A stretch of 64,000 bases of DNA from Scenedesmus sp. ARA3 (Eukaryota > Chlorophyta > Chlorophyceae > Sphaeropleales > Scenedesmaceae): the NCBI GenBank assembly GCA_004335835.1, contig RWJK01001556.1, forward strand, positions 1 through 64,000, given 5' to 3'. The notes under the pieces are model-generated. The model was not told the origin of the DNA. It saw only the letters and a program-made list of their open reading frames with translations, and did not search any database. The translations under genes were made by a program, and so were the position numbers. Position 1 is the first letter of the stretch. Every line of letters begins with the position of its first letter. Shown in pieces: positions 1 to 10,043 of the stretch.

Positions 1-1
1 G

Positions 2-57
<56 letters not shown>

Positions 58-60
58 CAA
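1..60. repeat. GCAG tetranucleotide microsatellite at left edge
   Basis: Fifteen uninterrupted GCAG units fill the first 60 bases, and the tract probably continues beyond the window. It lies inside an intron of the minus-strand ATM3 gene, downstream of the last exon visible here. Confidence 0.95.
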
Positions 61-191
61 GCAGCAAGGCGCACCAGCTTGGAACCGCAGCGCGCTGACC
101 ATTACAGTCATTCAAGTGTATGAGTTATCTGCTTCAAGTGTATGCTATGAAAAAGGCACGATTATGGCAAGATACATCGCCAGCTGCCAAC

Positions 192-3100
192 CTGGAACAG
201 CAGCGCGTTGACCATGACCAGATCCCCCACTGTGTTGGTGCCTGCAGCGATGCCCCCGCATGTCAGCGCCATGGCGGCAGCCAGGCTGCTGCTGAAAATA
301 ACACTCTGGCCAAAGTTAAGCAGCGACAGTGACTGCTGCGTCTTGATGCCAGCCTCCTGCAATGCGGCAGGTACGGCAGTTGGTGGTTGGGGTGGTTGAT
401 GAGCGCCACATGTGCACTGGTGTTGCCACATATCAGCGGTTGCGCAGTGACAGTGACTGCTGCGTCTTGATGCCAGCCTCCCGCAGGGCAGGACAGCAGG
501 CAGTGGTGAGCATCAGTGGTGAGCTGGACGCGGGGTACAAGTGGTGAGCGGCATAGCGCACTGTTGCTACTTATTTGCTTCACTTTGGAGGACATGCGCC
601 TTGTCTGATGTTGTGCAAGCAATTAAATTGAGCATCAGTGGTAAGGTGGCGAGGCATGCGCAAAGGCCAGGCTGATACACGTGCAACTGCACGCACAGAA
701 GCGCCAGTGCACTTGAACAGTAAGTCAAACATGACGCCCATCAACAGATTCACATGCAAAGAATGCACCCCGCACCTGGTACTTGGCCATGCACTGTTGT
801 TAGCGAGCAAAACAGTGCTTGCAAAAAATGGCCACCAAGCAGACGCACGTTTGGCGTCACAGGTGTAACACAACCATGCACGCCCCGCACCTGGTACTTG
901 GCCATGCACTCGTCGTAGCTCACATACGTCGTAATCACACAAAGCTGTTACAAAGCAAATGCACAACATGCGCCAGCATGCGCACCGCACCTGGTACTTG
1001 GCCATGCACTCGTCGTACCGGTCCACCTCGTGCTGCTCGTTGCCGCAGTACTTGACGGTCTCGTAATTGATCAGGCTGTCGATGGCGCGGTTGTTGGCCT
1101 GGGCCTCAGCGCGGTTCATGTCCTTGCGGAAGCCCGTGCGCCACTGCAGGCGGCGCAGAATGTAACAAAGTAACAAGAATGTAACATACATCTACGTAGT
1201 TTGACACAAAAGGCTCTGACTGAGGGCCACGCCCTTGCAGAAGCCATGACAGATGAGCATGCATGCTGAGGTGCCATGTTCATGTTCATGTTGAGCGCAT
1301 ATGCTGAACTTCAATGCGCTCAAGACACTGTGATATAACACTTTGTAACATGTCGCACCATTTCATTTAAAGGTGTGACTGAGAATGTGAAGGCCATGTA
1401 GGCCGGCCCCCACTGTGCCGCATGTCAGCGAAAGGCCACAATTGGCTGTGAAGACGGCAGACACCATGGCCACCTCAAACACAGTAAGTTTTGCATAGAG
1501 CACAACGGCTGGGTGCTGACACTACGCATAAACAACTGCTCCCACATCAGCACGACAGCAGCAACCCAACAACCCATCAACTGGTCCACGCCCCTCACCT
1601 GCGTTACTGAAAAGGTGAAGGCCATGTATGCCCCCACTGTGCCGCATGTCAGCGCAGCCAGTGACAGGCCGCACTTGGCTGTCAGGATGGCTGATACCAT
1701 GGCCACCTCAAACACAGTAGGCACCACGTTGAAGACCATGCTGCTCAACGTCCAGTTGATGCCGCGCGTGCCGCGGTCAATCACGCGGTTCAGGGCGCCT
1801 GCATTTCAATACATGTTACATGTTATCACATGTGTTACATAGCATGTGTTGAAGACAGTGGGCACCACGTTGAACACCATGCTGCTCAGCGTCCAGTTGA
1901 TGCCGCGCGTGCCGCGGTCAATCACGCGGTTCAGGGCACCTGCAAAAAACCCACCAAGTAACATGTTATGTGACAAGATGTGGCATCATCAATTGGATGC
2001 TGAAGCCACGCGTGCCGCGGTCAATCACGCGGTTCAGCGCACCTGGAATAATAACAGCATGAGACGTGTTTGTGTGACAAGTGGGGGCTGGCAGCTGCAT
2101 GTTAGCTGAGCAGGGACATGTAAGCGGCAGAGACACCATGGGGCAACTCAAAAGCAGCTGAAGTTACGTTGGTGATTGGAGCGTCCAGCCGTACACAGCT
2201 GTACTTCAGCTTCCGCACATATGCTTCAGTTCACTGCTCCTCCAACACCACGGTATGTTCAATTGCAGCCTGCAAGCCAGCATCAACGAGCTGCTGCATA
2301 GCAGCAGCAGCAGCATGCAGTGCTCACCGGTCTGCCTGCTGAGGTGGAACTGAAGGTCCAGCTCATGCAGGTGCCTGAACACCTGCAACACAGCAGCGCA
2401 GCAACAGCCAGCAGCAGCCAGCAGCAGCAAACAAATGGATCAGCATCAGGTGCACAAGTGCTGTTACAGGCACCGTATCATGCAGCAAATGCCAGCTATA
2501 TACCCCACACAGCGATACAAGCGCAGATACTGCAGCAGCCAGCCACGCTGCACCTGCTTGGCCATGCCACGGATCACGCTCTGCCAGACCATGGCAAACC
2601 GCGTTGTGCACCTTGTAACCAGAAACCCTCGATCCAACCCCAGATTCAAACCCATCCTCGCCGCACCTCCTTCGCCATGCCGCGGATCACGCTCTGCGAC
2701 ACCTTTGCAAACATCATGTTGTGCACCTTGAAACCATAAGCACAGATTCCAAACCCTTGAATCAAACCCTTCTTCGCCGCACCTCCTTGGCCATGACGCT
2801 GTGCAAGACCATCGCAAACACCACGTTGTGCACCTTGACACCATAAACCCTCAATGCACACCCTTAATAATCGAACCCATCCTTGCCGCACCTCCTTGGC
2901 CATGCCGCGCATCACGCTCTGCGACACCTTTGCAAACCCTTTAAAGCGTTACATCATCACCCCGAACCATAAAACCCTCAACACTTGAAACCCTGCATCC
3001 AGCCATGCCGCACCTCCTTGGCCATGCCGCGGATCACGCTCTGCGACACCTTGGCAAACACCACGTTGCGCATCTCCCCGCAGAAGGCAGCACCCGCCCG

Positions 3101-3338
3101 GGCAATGCCGTAGCCCAGCAGCAGCGCCACAGGCGTAAGCTGCAGCATGCCTAAGTAGTTGGCTGTTGCTGCGCCGGTGGGGTCGATGTTGAGCGCATCG
3201 ATGGCGTGCTTGAAAAAGAAGGGCACCTGCAAGCGTTATGTTAGAACAAGTGTTATGTTGTACATGGTTAGGCTGTCACACTAGTATCATGCTGCATTGT
3301 GATTGACGTCACGTTGATGCTGGAGGAGGATTGTGCAA

Positions 3339-3384
<46 letters not shown>

Positions 3385-3475
3385 GTGTGCGCCCACCTGC
3401 ACAGTCAGCAGCTTTGCTGACACCAGCAGCCCCAGCGCCAGCACGATGCGCCGCTTGAACTCGGGGTTGTCTGGT

Positions 3476-3517
<42 letters not shown>

Positions 3518-4254
3518 GCAGCGGCAGCGGCAGCGGCAGCGGCAGCAGCAGCAGCGGCAGCAGCAGCAGCAGCAGCGGCAGCAGCAGCCGCAGCAGCAGC
3601 GGACCGCGGGTAAGCAGCAGTGCGGCATGACTGCTGTAGGGTTGGTGATGTAACATCACTGATGTTCGCTACACATGCGGGATCGCAGGAGGCTGGCAGC
3701 ACAGCTATGCAGCCCCACCTTTTGGGCCACAGGTGCTGCCATTTAGTACCAACCTTCAAGCCTTTACAACTGTAAAGCCGCCTTGATGTCTGGCACAAGA
3801 CAAGCAGCTAGCTACGGCTGCATTCTGAGCTGCTCACTCCATCTTTGGGCCACAGGTGCTGTGCCAGCGTTGCCATATGTTTGGCATGCAGGCACATAAG
3901 ATGTTGCTGCAGCGCCAGAGCTGGTCAAGTATTTGAAACAGTATCCAAACCCCACCTTTTGGCCACAAGTGCTGCGCAAGTGTGGCCAGGATCTCCCTGT
4001 CACTCATCTTCTCAGCAGCCAGCTCATAGCTGCTGGGGCCATGAGCAGATGACACGCTGCCATGGCTGGGCGCGTGCCCTGCTGCTGCTGCTGCTGCCGC
4101 ATGTGTGACAGCCTTCTTACTGCTGCTGCTGCTGCTGCCGCTGCTGCTGCTGGTGTGGAGTCCACACAGCCAGCCATGGCTGCTGCTGCTGATGATGATG
4201 ATACCAGGATATCGGCTGTGACCTGGCAGCTGGAGCCAGCTGCTTAGGCCAGGT

Positions 4255-4286
<32 letters not shown>

Positions 4287-4463
4287 TGGATGCAAATGCA
4301 GCTGCTGCCGCTGCTGGCCCCACAGCTGATGTTGCTGCTGCAAGGCGTGACTGCTCAACGACCTGCTGCTGTTGCGGCTGCAACCGCTGGCTGCGATGCC
4401 TGCTGCTAACCTGCCTGCTGACTGTTGCCGGAGGGCTGCGACTGCACTGCTGGTGGCGTGCAT
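192..4463 (-). CDS. ATM3: Mitochondrial half-type ABC transporter, ATM3/ABCB7 family (3' part off window)
   Basis: Inner-membrane mitochondrial exporter of a sulfur/glutathione compound needed for cytosolic Fe-S assembly (family knowledge). Seven exons fit in phase: 4463-3956, 3470-3397, 3226-3014, 2382-2328, 1798-1599, 1143-991, 356-192, together 456 codons. The start [14 protein letters not shown] opens an Arg/Ser/Ala-rich, acid-poor leader typical of mitochondrial presequences, followed by poly-A, S and H tracts. The transmembrane domain then matches ATM family signatures: [79 protein letters not shown] and [13 protein letters not shown]. The Walker A/B nucleotide-binding domain should follow the [13 protein letters not shown] exon but is off the left edge. 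Almost every exon edge is copied into the neighbouring intron (see the repeat entries). The family is certain; the N-terminal start is inferred. Confidence 0.93.
320..490 (-). repeat. ATM3 exon-7 acceptor edge, two copies
   Basis: The segment coding the start of exon 7 (around KTQQSL and its acceptor, 320-370) recurs upstream in the intron at about 435-490 with few changes. Only the copy at 356 continues into the rest of the exon. Confidence 0.8.
770..1022 (-). repeat. ATM3 exon-6 donor edge, three copies
   Basis: The end of exon 6 (ECMAKYQ followed by the GTGCGG donor) is present at donor positions 990, 890 and 775. The copy at 990 carries the full 51-codon exon. The other two keep the last 8-13 codons and the donor but have lost the remainder. 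Spacing is about 100 and 115 bp. Confidence 0.85.
1373..1725 (-). repeat. ATM3 exon-5 3' part, two copies
   Basis: The second half of exon 5 (1606-1725) is repeated at 1373-1497 inside the following intron. The intronic copy is diverged and frameshifted, so it looks dead. Confidence 0.75.
1725..2044 (-). repeat. ATM3 exon-5 acceptor edge, three copies
   Basis: The start of exon 5 ([13 protein letters not shown]) with its acceptor occurs three times, with acceptor AG at 1800-1799, 1941-1940 and 2044-2043. The first is functional. The second matches for about 30 codons with six synonymous and no non-synonymous differences before diverging. The third diverges after GTRG. Confidence 0.88.
2548..3075 (-). 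repeat. ATM3 exon-3 donor edge, five-copy tandem array
   Basis: The 3' end of exon 3 ([15 protein letters not shown] plus GTGCGG donor) recurs with donors near 3013, 2891, 2782, 2665 and 2553, a spacing of about 110-122 bp. The exon-proximal copy is functional. Copies 2-4 keep an open frame with a few substitutions or a 9-base deletion. The most distal copy is frameshifted. Each unit is roughly half exon and half intron sequence. Confidence 0.92.
3341..3382 (+). repeat. CAG/CTG triplet tract in ATM3 intron 2
   Basis: Uninterrupted CAG units on the plus strand, read as CTG in the transcript, begin 15 bases downstream of the exon-2 donor. Length instability would be expected. Confidence 0.9.
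3474..3600 (+). repeat. Imperfect CAG/CGG tract ending at the ATM3 exon-2 acceptor
   Basis: About 125 bases of GCA/CAG units with interspersed CGG lie directly before the exon-2 acceptor. In the transcript they read as CTG/CCG units and occupy the place of the polypyrimidine tract. Confidence 0.85.
3712..3990 (-). repeat. ATM3 exon-1 donor edge, three copies
   Basis: The end of exon 1 (LAQHLWPK and donor) occurs near 3955, 3840 and 3717. Only the copy at 3956 has both the donor and the phase needed to join exon 2 (AAA G|AC gives Lys-Asp). The middle copy has lost its GT. The distal copy has one base more, so its donor is out of phase. Confidence 0.85.
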
Positions 4464-4633
4464 TGCTGCCGCTGGCAGCAAGCTGTTGCATCTGCTGATG
4501 TCGGCAGGCATGCTGATGCCAGCTCTTGTGCTCTGCCTGCTGCTGCTGCTGATGTGCCTGCAAGCGTTGGCATCAACACGCGTGCTCCACCAACTGTGTA
4601 TCCAGCCAGTCAGAGGTCGTCTGCTGTTGTGGC

Positions 4634-4664
<31 letters not shown>

Positions 4665-5545
4665 CTGCTTCTTCCATGGCACCGCTACCTCCTGTCGTCC
4701 GAATCCGATGTAGTTGCAAACCTTGTTTGATAACAACTTCGTGAACGTGGGATTACGTGCTGCTTGCTGCCGTGGAAGCCTGCAGAGCCACCCTGCTGAC
4801 CTCATCTGCTGCTATGGCCTGTGCCAGTCCTAGTCGTTTTGATGCATATGTATGATCAATAACAGTCCTGATTAGGCTTGCCGAGCTGAAGAGGCACAGC
4901 CACGTGGTGCAGGAGCGACAGAAGGGCTTTTGGGGCTTGTGCGGGAGTGTGCAACGCTGGCGCCACGAGCGTGAACGCACAAGCATTTTCTGTTATGCCA
5001 ACTAACCCTTGGTTATAGAGAACCAGACACAGCACCATCCAACGCGTGTTTACTAACGGTGGACTTCACAGTGAAGTCATCCTGACCACGAAGATTTGGT
5101 CAGTAAGAAGCTTGCATAGGCATGTAAACACAGTTGGTCAGCTGGAGTTTCCCGTAATAAGAAGCTTCGGCGCAACAGTGGTGCTGTTTGACGCCCCATC
5201 AAAGTGCATGCAACCACTGAGGAGCCTTTGGACTGCTGAACGATTTCGTAGCAGACAACTCAAGCACTGTTACCCACATCTCTGTGCACAATGCACGACG
5301 ATGGTAGCAGCTTCCCCAGTTGCAGCAACCACGATCCGCATCACTTCAATTGCATCCGCACCGCTGCACTGTGCAGCTGCACCACACCACCAGCCATCTG
5401 CTAGTCAGTAGTACACAGGCTGTGCAAGCAGGCAGCTGCACCGCATGCCCATCACAACCTGCAGCATCATCTGCTGCTCATCTCGCCAGCGATCCCTCTA
5501 CACCTATCTTCCTACAATCCAATACGCTGCTGCAACAACTAGCAC
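4464..5545. other. Intergenic: ATM3 upstream region and exonuclease 3' flank
   Basis: Both neighbours are on the minus strand, so this 1.1 kb should hold the ATM3 promoter and 5' UTR and the exonuclease 3' UTR. I see no conserved coding sequence and no clear TATA box. Short open frames here are Ser/His/Ala-rich and unrecognised. Confidence 0.5.
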
Positions 5546-5907
5546 TCACTCAGCCCCCTCCTCGCTGCTGCTCCTGCTGCTGCCGCCGCCGCCAGCCTGC
5601 CCCTTGGCCATACCCGAAGGCCACGGCAGCCGCCGCGCACACCCACAGCCGCCGCACTCTGCCCATTTCGGCTTGTGATCTGCCCTCTCGCAGTGCTGCA
5701 GGTACCCCCGGATATCCCGGAAGCCCTTGCCGCAGCTGCACATGTATCCGCTGGCGCTGCTGCCGCCGCCCGCGCTGCAGCTGCTGCTGCTGACGCGTGC
5801 CAGGTCATAGTGACACACCTCACACAGTGAGGGCGAGGAGTGCCACAGCCGCAGCGCCCGGAAGACCTGCCCTGCCACCAGCACATCCAGCGCCGCATAC
5901 TTGACCT

Positions 5908-6000
<93 letters not shown>

Positions 6001-8849
6001 GGAGCATGGGCCTGTCAGTGAACAAGCAAGGCCATGCTGCTGCTCACATGCAGCCAACCAGCTGCCCGCAGCACACAGGGAGCAAGACAACCATGCACTG
6101 CTATCAGTCTTTCCCATTTCTGAACACCATAATTTTAGCTGGAACAGTCCATGTTGCAACACCAGCACACCCCCAAAACCCACATTGATCTACCGTATTC
6201 ACATTTTAGTTCACACAGTGGAAAAGCATCAAATCATACAGAAAACTGCCGCACCTGCGCCCGTGAGAGCTGCGCCAGCTCCCAGTTGCTCATGCTGACC
6301 TTCTTGCTCTTCGGCAGCGCCAGCCCCAGCACAGCCCGCGTCAGCCGCGCCAGCCCAAACCCGCAATACCCTAAGCCCTGCGCCACTGCCTGCAGTGCAA
6401 AAGAAATGCATGAAAACAACACTTGGCAAAGCACGATGCAACTTAGCACTCACTCACACATCTAAAATGGCCCCCCGCCACCACGGCTACTTCAAGCTCA
6501 GCTGTCCAGATGCGCTTCTCGTGCTGTATGCTTGCTCTAGTCTTACCTGCAGGTCCAAAAACCGCCCAAAGTCCTTACAGCCGACGCCAAATGTGCTTTG
6601 CATCTTGCCTTCGTCACTGGCTGCCCATCCAAAGCCTAAAAGTGAGATGCTTGGATCTTTCAAAAAGTCCTTGAGCACTGCCGGCAGCTTGTAGCTCATG
6701 CGGCAGGTGCGGATGAGCACTGCGACGCGGCTGCTGGCCAGCTGCACCATCGCAACAGGTGTGAAGCGGCGCCCAAATTCGGGCCGCCACTCGAGGTCTA
6801 TTGCCACGACAGGGTCCTGCATGCTGGCGCGAAGGGCGCCCAGCGCGTTGCCAATGTAGGCGGCATTCTCCACCACCAGCACCTGAGGCGGCAAAACAAC
6901 AAACCAAAGCAAAACAAGAGGCAGCCGGTGAGTTACAGCGTGTTGATGATACCGCAGATGGTTGGCGTGGCGAGTGCGTTGCCAATGTAGGCGGCGTTCT
7001 CCACCACCAGCACCTGAGGCGACAATGACAGAACAAGCGGCAGCCGGTGAGTTACAGCGTGTTGATGGCAACTGCAGAGATGCTTGGAGCGGCGAGTGCA
7101 TTGCAGATGTAGGCGGCGTTCTCCACCACCAGCACCTGAAGCGAGGTGAAGCAGAAGTGAAGCAGACATGACACGGTAGGCAGCTGTTCAGATACAGGCG
7201 TGTTGCCGGCACAGCAGAAAATTGGCTCATCAATGTCATTTGGCTTTGGCACCCAGGGGAGTAGTAGGGGCAGCTTGCAAAACATGACAGCTGCAGACTG
7301 AATAACACAACATTGGACGCGTGTATTGTGCTTCGACGCAAGCATTGTGTACGATGACAGCCGCACCTGCAGCCCGCCCAACAACTCGATGCGCTCGTAG
7401 CAAAACAACGCTGCACAACAGCTGCAGAATCGGGCAAACATAGGCAACACATGCTCCAAGGACTACGCGCCGCACCTGCAGCCCTCCCGGCAGCTCGATG
7501 CGCTCGTAGCAGCCATTGCCACAACGACAGCTGCAGAGTGAATGCAGCAGAAGGCATATCCATGGCATGCAAACACAATTAGTGCCGCACCTGCAGCCCT
7601 CCCGGCAGCTCGATGCGCTCGTTGCAGAAAAGTACAGCACAGCAGCTGCAAAAGCAATCATAAGAGAAACATGCTTGGTGTATGCCGCGCCGCACCTGCA
7701 GCCCTCCCGGCAGCTCGATGCGCTCGTATCCGGGGGCCAGCTTGAAGCTGGGCACCCCACCCAGCTCAGCCTCCAGCACATGACCCCAGTCCACATGCGG
7801 CAGCCGCACCTGCAGGCATCAGGCACATCAGCGCAACACACAATGTCAGTGTTGTGTGCATTGTTGTTTGTGTCGGCTGCTGTGCAGCTGCCCAGCTCAG
7901 CCTCCAGCATCTGACCCCAGTCCACATGCGGCAACCGCACCTGCAAGCACAAGCCACATCAGCACGTCATACACTGTTATTGCTGTGCTCATTGTTGTTT
8001 GTGTCAGTTACTGTGCTCCTGCCCAGCTCAGCCTCCAGCACGTGACCCCAGTCCACATGCGGCAGCCGCACCTGCATGCACCAGGCACATCAGCACATCA
8101 TACACTGTTATTATTATTGTTATTGTTGTGTTCATGGTTGTTTGTGTCAGCTACTGTGCAGCTGCCCAGCTCAGCCTCCTGCACGTGACCCCAATACACG
8201 TTGGCTTTCACCGCACCTGCGTATGGCACCAGCCGTTTGCAAGGCTGTGGCTGCAATCCGCTGCACATGCTGCAACCTGCACGTGCGGCTGCTGCGCCTG
8301 CTCAACTGCTGTCGGCGAGCTTGCGACGCCGGCAGCAGCAGCAACAACAGCGGCACCGAGCTCCTGCTCCTGGTCTTGCTGCTGCTGCTGCTGACGTGCC
8401 TGCTGCTGCTGTGTGTGCTGCAGCTGCAGGTGCAGCTGCAGCGGTTGTTGCTGCTGCTGCTGCTGCTGCTGCCGCATCGTATGGTGCCGTCCTTGCAATT
8501 GCTGCAGCACCTGCTGAAGCTTGGCCAGCTGCGGATTCTGCTGCACAGTAGAAGCAGCGGCAGCTGATGCTGCAGCTGCAGCATCCCAGGAGTGACTAGA
8601 CACAGCAGCCGCCTGCACACCTGCAGCAGCACCCGCTGCAGCAGCAGCAGCTGGCGCGCTGCTGTTGCCCTCAAACTTATTGATCACAGAGTCAAGGCTG
8701 CTTCTGTGGCGCTTGTGTTGCAGCTGCGCGGCTGCTGCTGCAGGCAGCGCTGGCGCAGCTGCAGCTGCGATGCTGCCCGAGCCAAACCTTGCTGCTAGCA
8801 GCGCCTCTGCTGCTTTGCGCTTGGCACTCTTGGTGCTTGCGGGAGCCAT
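5546..8849 (-). CDS. DEDDy 3'-5' exonuclease domain protein with C-terminal zinc fingers
   Basis: Nucleic-acid 3'-5' exonuclease of the RNase D/Werner-exonuclease fold. Five in-phase exons: 8849-8217, 7809-7696, 6882-6547, 6389-6255 and 5905-5546, giving 525 residues. The first exon is a Q/A-rich leader with a basic KSAKRK nuclear-type signal and no known domain. The catalytic domain shows motif I (VVAIDLEWRP, Asp and Glu), motif II (LLGFGWAASDEGKMQ, Asp) and motif III (YAALD, the DEDDy Tyr and Asp). The C-terminus has a CEVC pair and a C2H2-like CSCGKGFRD...HCERADH finger. The exon-1 donor is uncertain: 8217 or the in-frame CAG|GTTGCAG near 8275. A phase-compatible exon upstream (9049-9485) may extend the N-terminus. 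Substrate (DNA or RNA) cannot be told. Confidence 0.88.
5908..5995 (+). repeat. (CAG)29 tract abutting the last acceptor of the exonuclease gene
   Basis: About 29 pure CAG units on the plus strand read as CTG repeats in the transcript and end exactly in the CAG of the exon-5 acceptor. The repeat therefore supplies the acceptor and the sequence where a polypyrimidine tract would lie. Confidence 0.95.
6838..7142 (-). repeat. Exonuclease exon-3 acceptor edge, three copies
   Basis: The start of exon 3 (VLVVENAAYIGNAL with acceptor) is present with acceptor AG near 6884, 7015 and 7137, spacing 131 and 122 bp. The first is functional. The second differs synonymously until it diverges after the Leu codon. 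The third has one Gly-to-Cys change. Confidence 0.9.
7363..7735 (-). repeat. Exonuclease exon-2 donor edge, four copies
   Basis: The end of exon 2 (YERIELPGGLQ plus GTGCGG donor) occurs with donors near 7695, 7590, 7475 and 7366, spacing about 105-115 bp. Copies are nearly identical over 30 bases. Only the copy at 7696 is attached to the rest of exon 2. Confidence 0.92.
7755..8217 (-). repeat. Exonuclease exon-2 acceptor edge, four copies
   Basis: The start of exon 2 (VRLPHVDWGHVLEAEL with acceptor) is repeated with acceptors at 7811, 7942, 8073 and, degenerate, 8218, spacing 131, 131 and 145 bp. The outermost copy overlaps the proposed end of exon 1, which makes that exon's donor less certain. 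The unit is about 50 bp of exon plus 80 bp of intron. Confidence 0.9.
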
Positions 8850-9048
8850 GTGCGCCCTGCAACGACAGTGACAACAGTAACGGCATAGTTACACAGACGC
8901 CACCAACACTTAAAGGCCCAAGGTCACCAAACGTGTCACAAACAGCACTGCACAGGCTCCCAAGCCGGTGCCAAAATCAACTGGTTTTCCTTGTAGACAT
9001 GTTCTGCAGTGCATGGTGACACAGTGGTACCTGCATGGCATGTGTCAC

Positions 9049-9485
9049 CTGCCGGAGGACTGCAAGGCAAAACCTGCCCTGCCTCCATGCGCGCACCTGT
9101 CTAGCTGGCAGCACTCGGATAAGCTGCTGCTGGGGGAAGGGGTTGCAGGCCCTGCCAGTCCTCTCTTCTTCTGGCCACCTTGCTGTACCTCACCACCGCG
9201 CTGCTGCTGCTTCTGTTGATGCTGCTGCTGGTGGTGAGCTGTGGTGCCCATGCTGCTCTGCTGATAGCTGCTCTGCTGCTGGTGCTGGAGTGGGTGCCCT
9301 GTGGTCATGTGCCCAGTGCTGCTGAAGTTGCTGCTGAGCCTGGTGCTCCCAGTGCTGCTGCTGAGCCCAACAAACAGCCCCTCTGCTGCTGTAAAGGTCT
9401 GCTGCTGATGTCCGATGAACCAGCGAAGACTGAGCGCCTGTAGCTGTTGCTGTAGTGCTTTTGCCTGTGCTGCTCGCAATGACAT
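9049..9485 (-). other. Candidate 5' exon of the exonuclease gene
   Basis: An open frame starting MSLRAAQAKALQQQ runs 437 bases to a donor (GGC AG|GTGACA). An acceptor exists just before the MAPAST start (CAG|G GCG CAC ATG, 8856), and joining the two keeps the exonuclease frame. The peptide is Q/H/S-rich with no recognised domain. The phase match could be chance (one in three), and the sequence before its ATG is itself acceptor-like. Transcript data would decide. Confidence 0.35.
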
Positions 9486-10043
9486 GCTGCACCCTGCAAA
9501 GCATGCACAACAGTACATAAGATGTGCCAGCTTAACCCAAAGCCCCCGGAAACGAGCATGGTGAAACACGAGGGAAGAGCAGCTGGCAGCAAACAACACA
9601 TGCTGACAGCTGAGGGGCTGCTGAACCCACCAAAGTGTCCGGGAGCGATGGCAGGCTGCTGTGCCGCGCGTCGGAAGCTCAGATCATATTTAAGGTATGT
9701 TCAAGGCTGCGGGCCGGCTCAGCAAACACAGCACTCACAGGACAATCACCGGTGCCGCCCTTCGAAGCCCCGGTTGCAAAACACAGCGAAGAAGCAGAGG
9801 CACAGGCTTATCCAACTATGCGCATTGCTGTGCATGTAGTATGCAGTGCCTCTCATGGCAGCACGATCCACCACAGCGGTTGTCATTGTCCTTGTCACAA
9901 GCGTCACGGAGCAATGCTGATGGCAAAATTCGTATCGTTTGTTCGATGAACACCTGCTATAACAAATTTGAAGAACTGCCTGCTGCCGTGTCCTGGTGCC
10001 CCACTAGTCTCGGTGAAACGCGTGATCAGCCGCTGATCATAAA
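9486..10043. other. Intergenic between divergent exonuclease and CBSX genes
   Basis: About 560 bases lie between the upstream ends of a minus-strand and a plus-strand gene and presumably hold both promoters. No TATA-like box or conserved coding is evident. Confidence 0.4.

Noticed and set aside
5539..6183. Cys-rich open frame opposite the (CAG)29 tract
   Set aside because: It is a product of the triplet repeat in another frame of the exonuclease gene.
8171..8674. Overlapping Q/R/S-rich frames opposite and beside exon 1 of the exonuclease
   Set aside because: Shadows of the Q/A-rich first exon; only the frame starting MAPAST joins the catalytic domain in phase.
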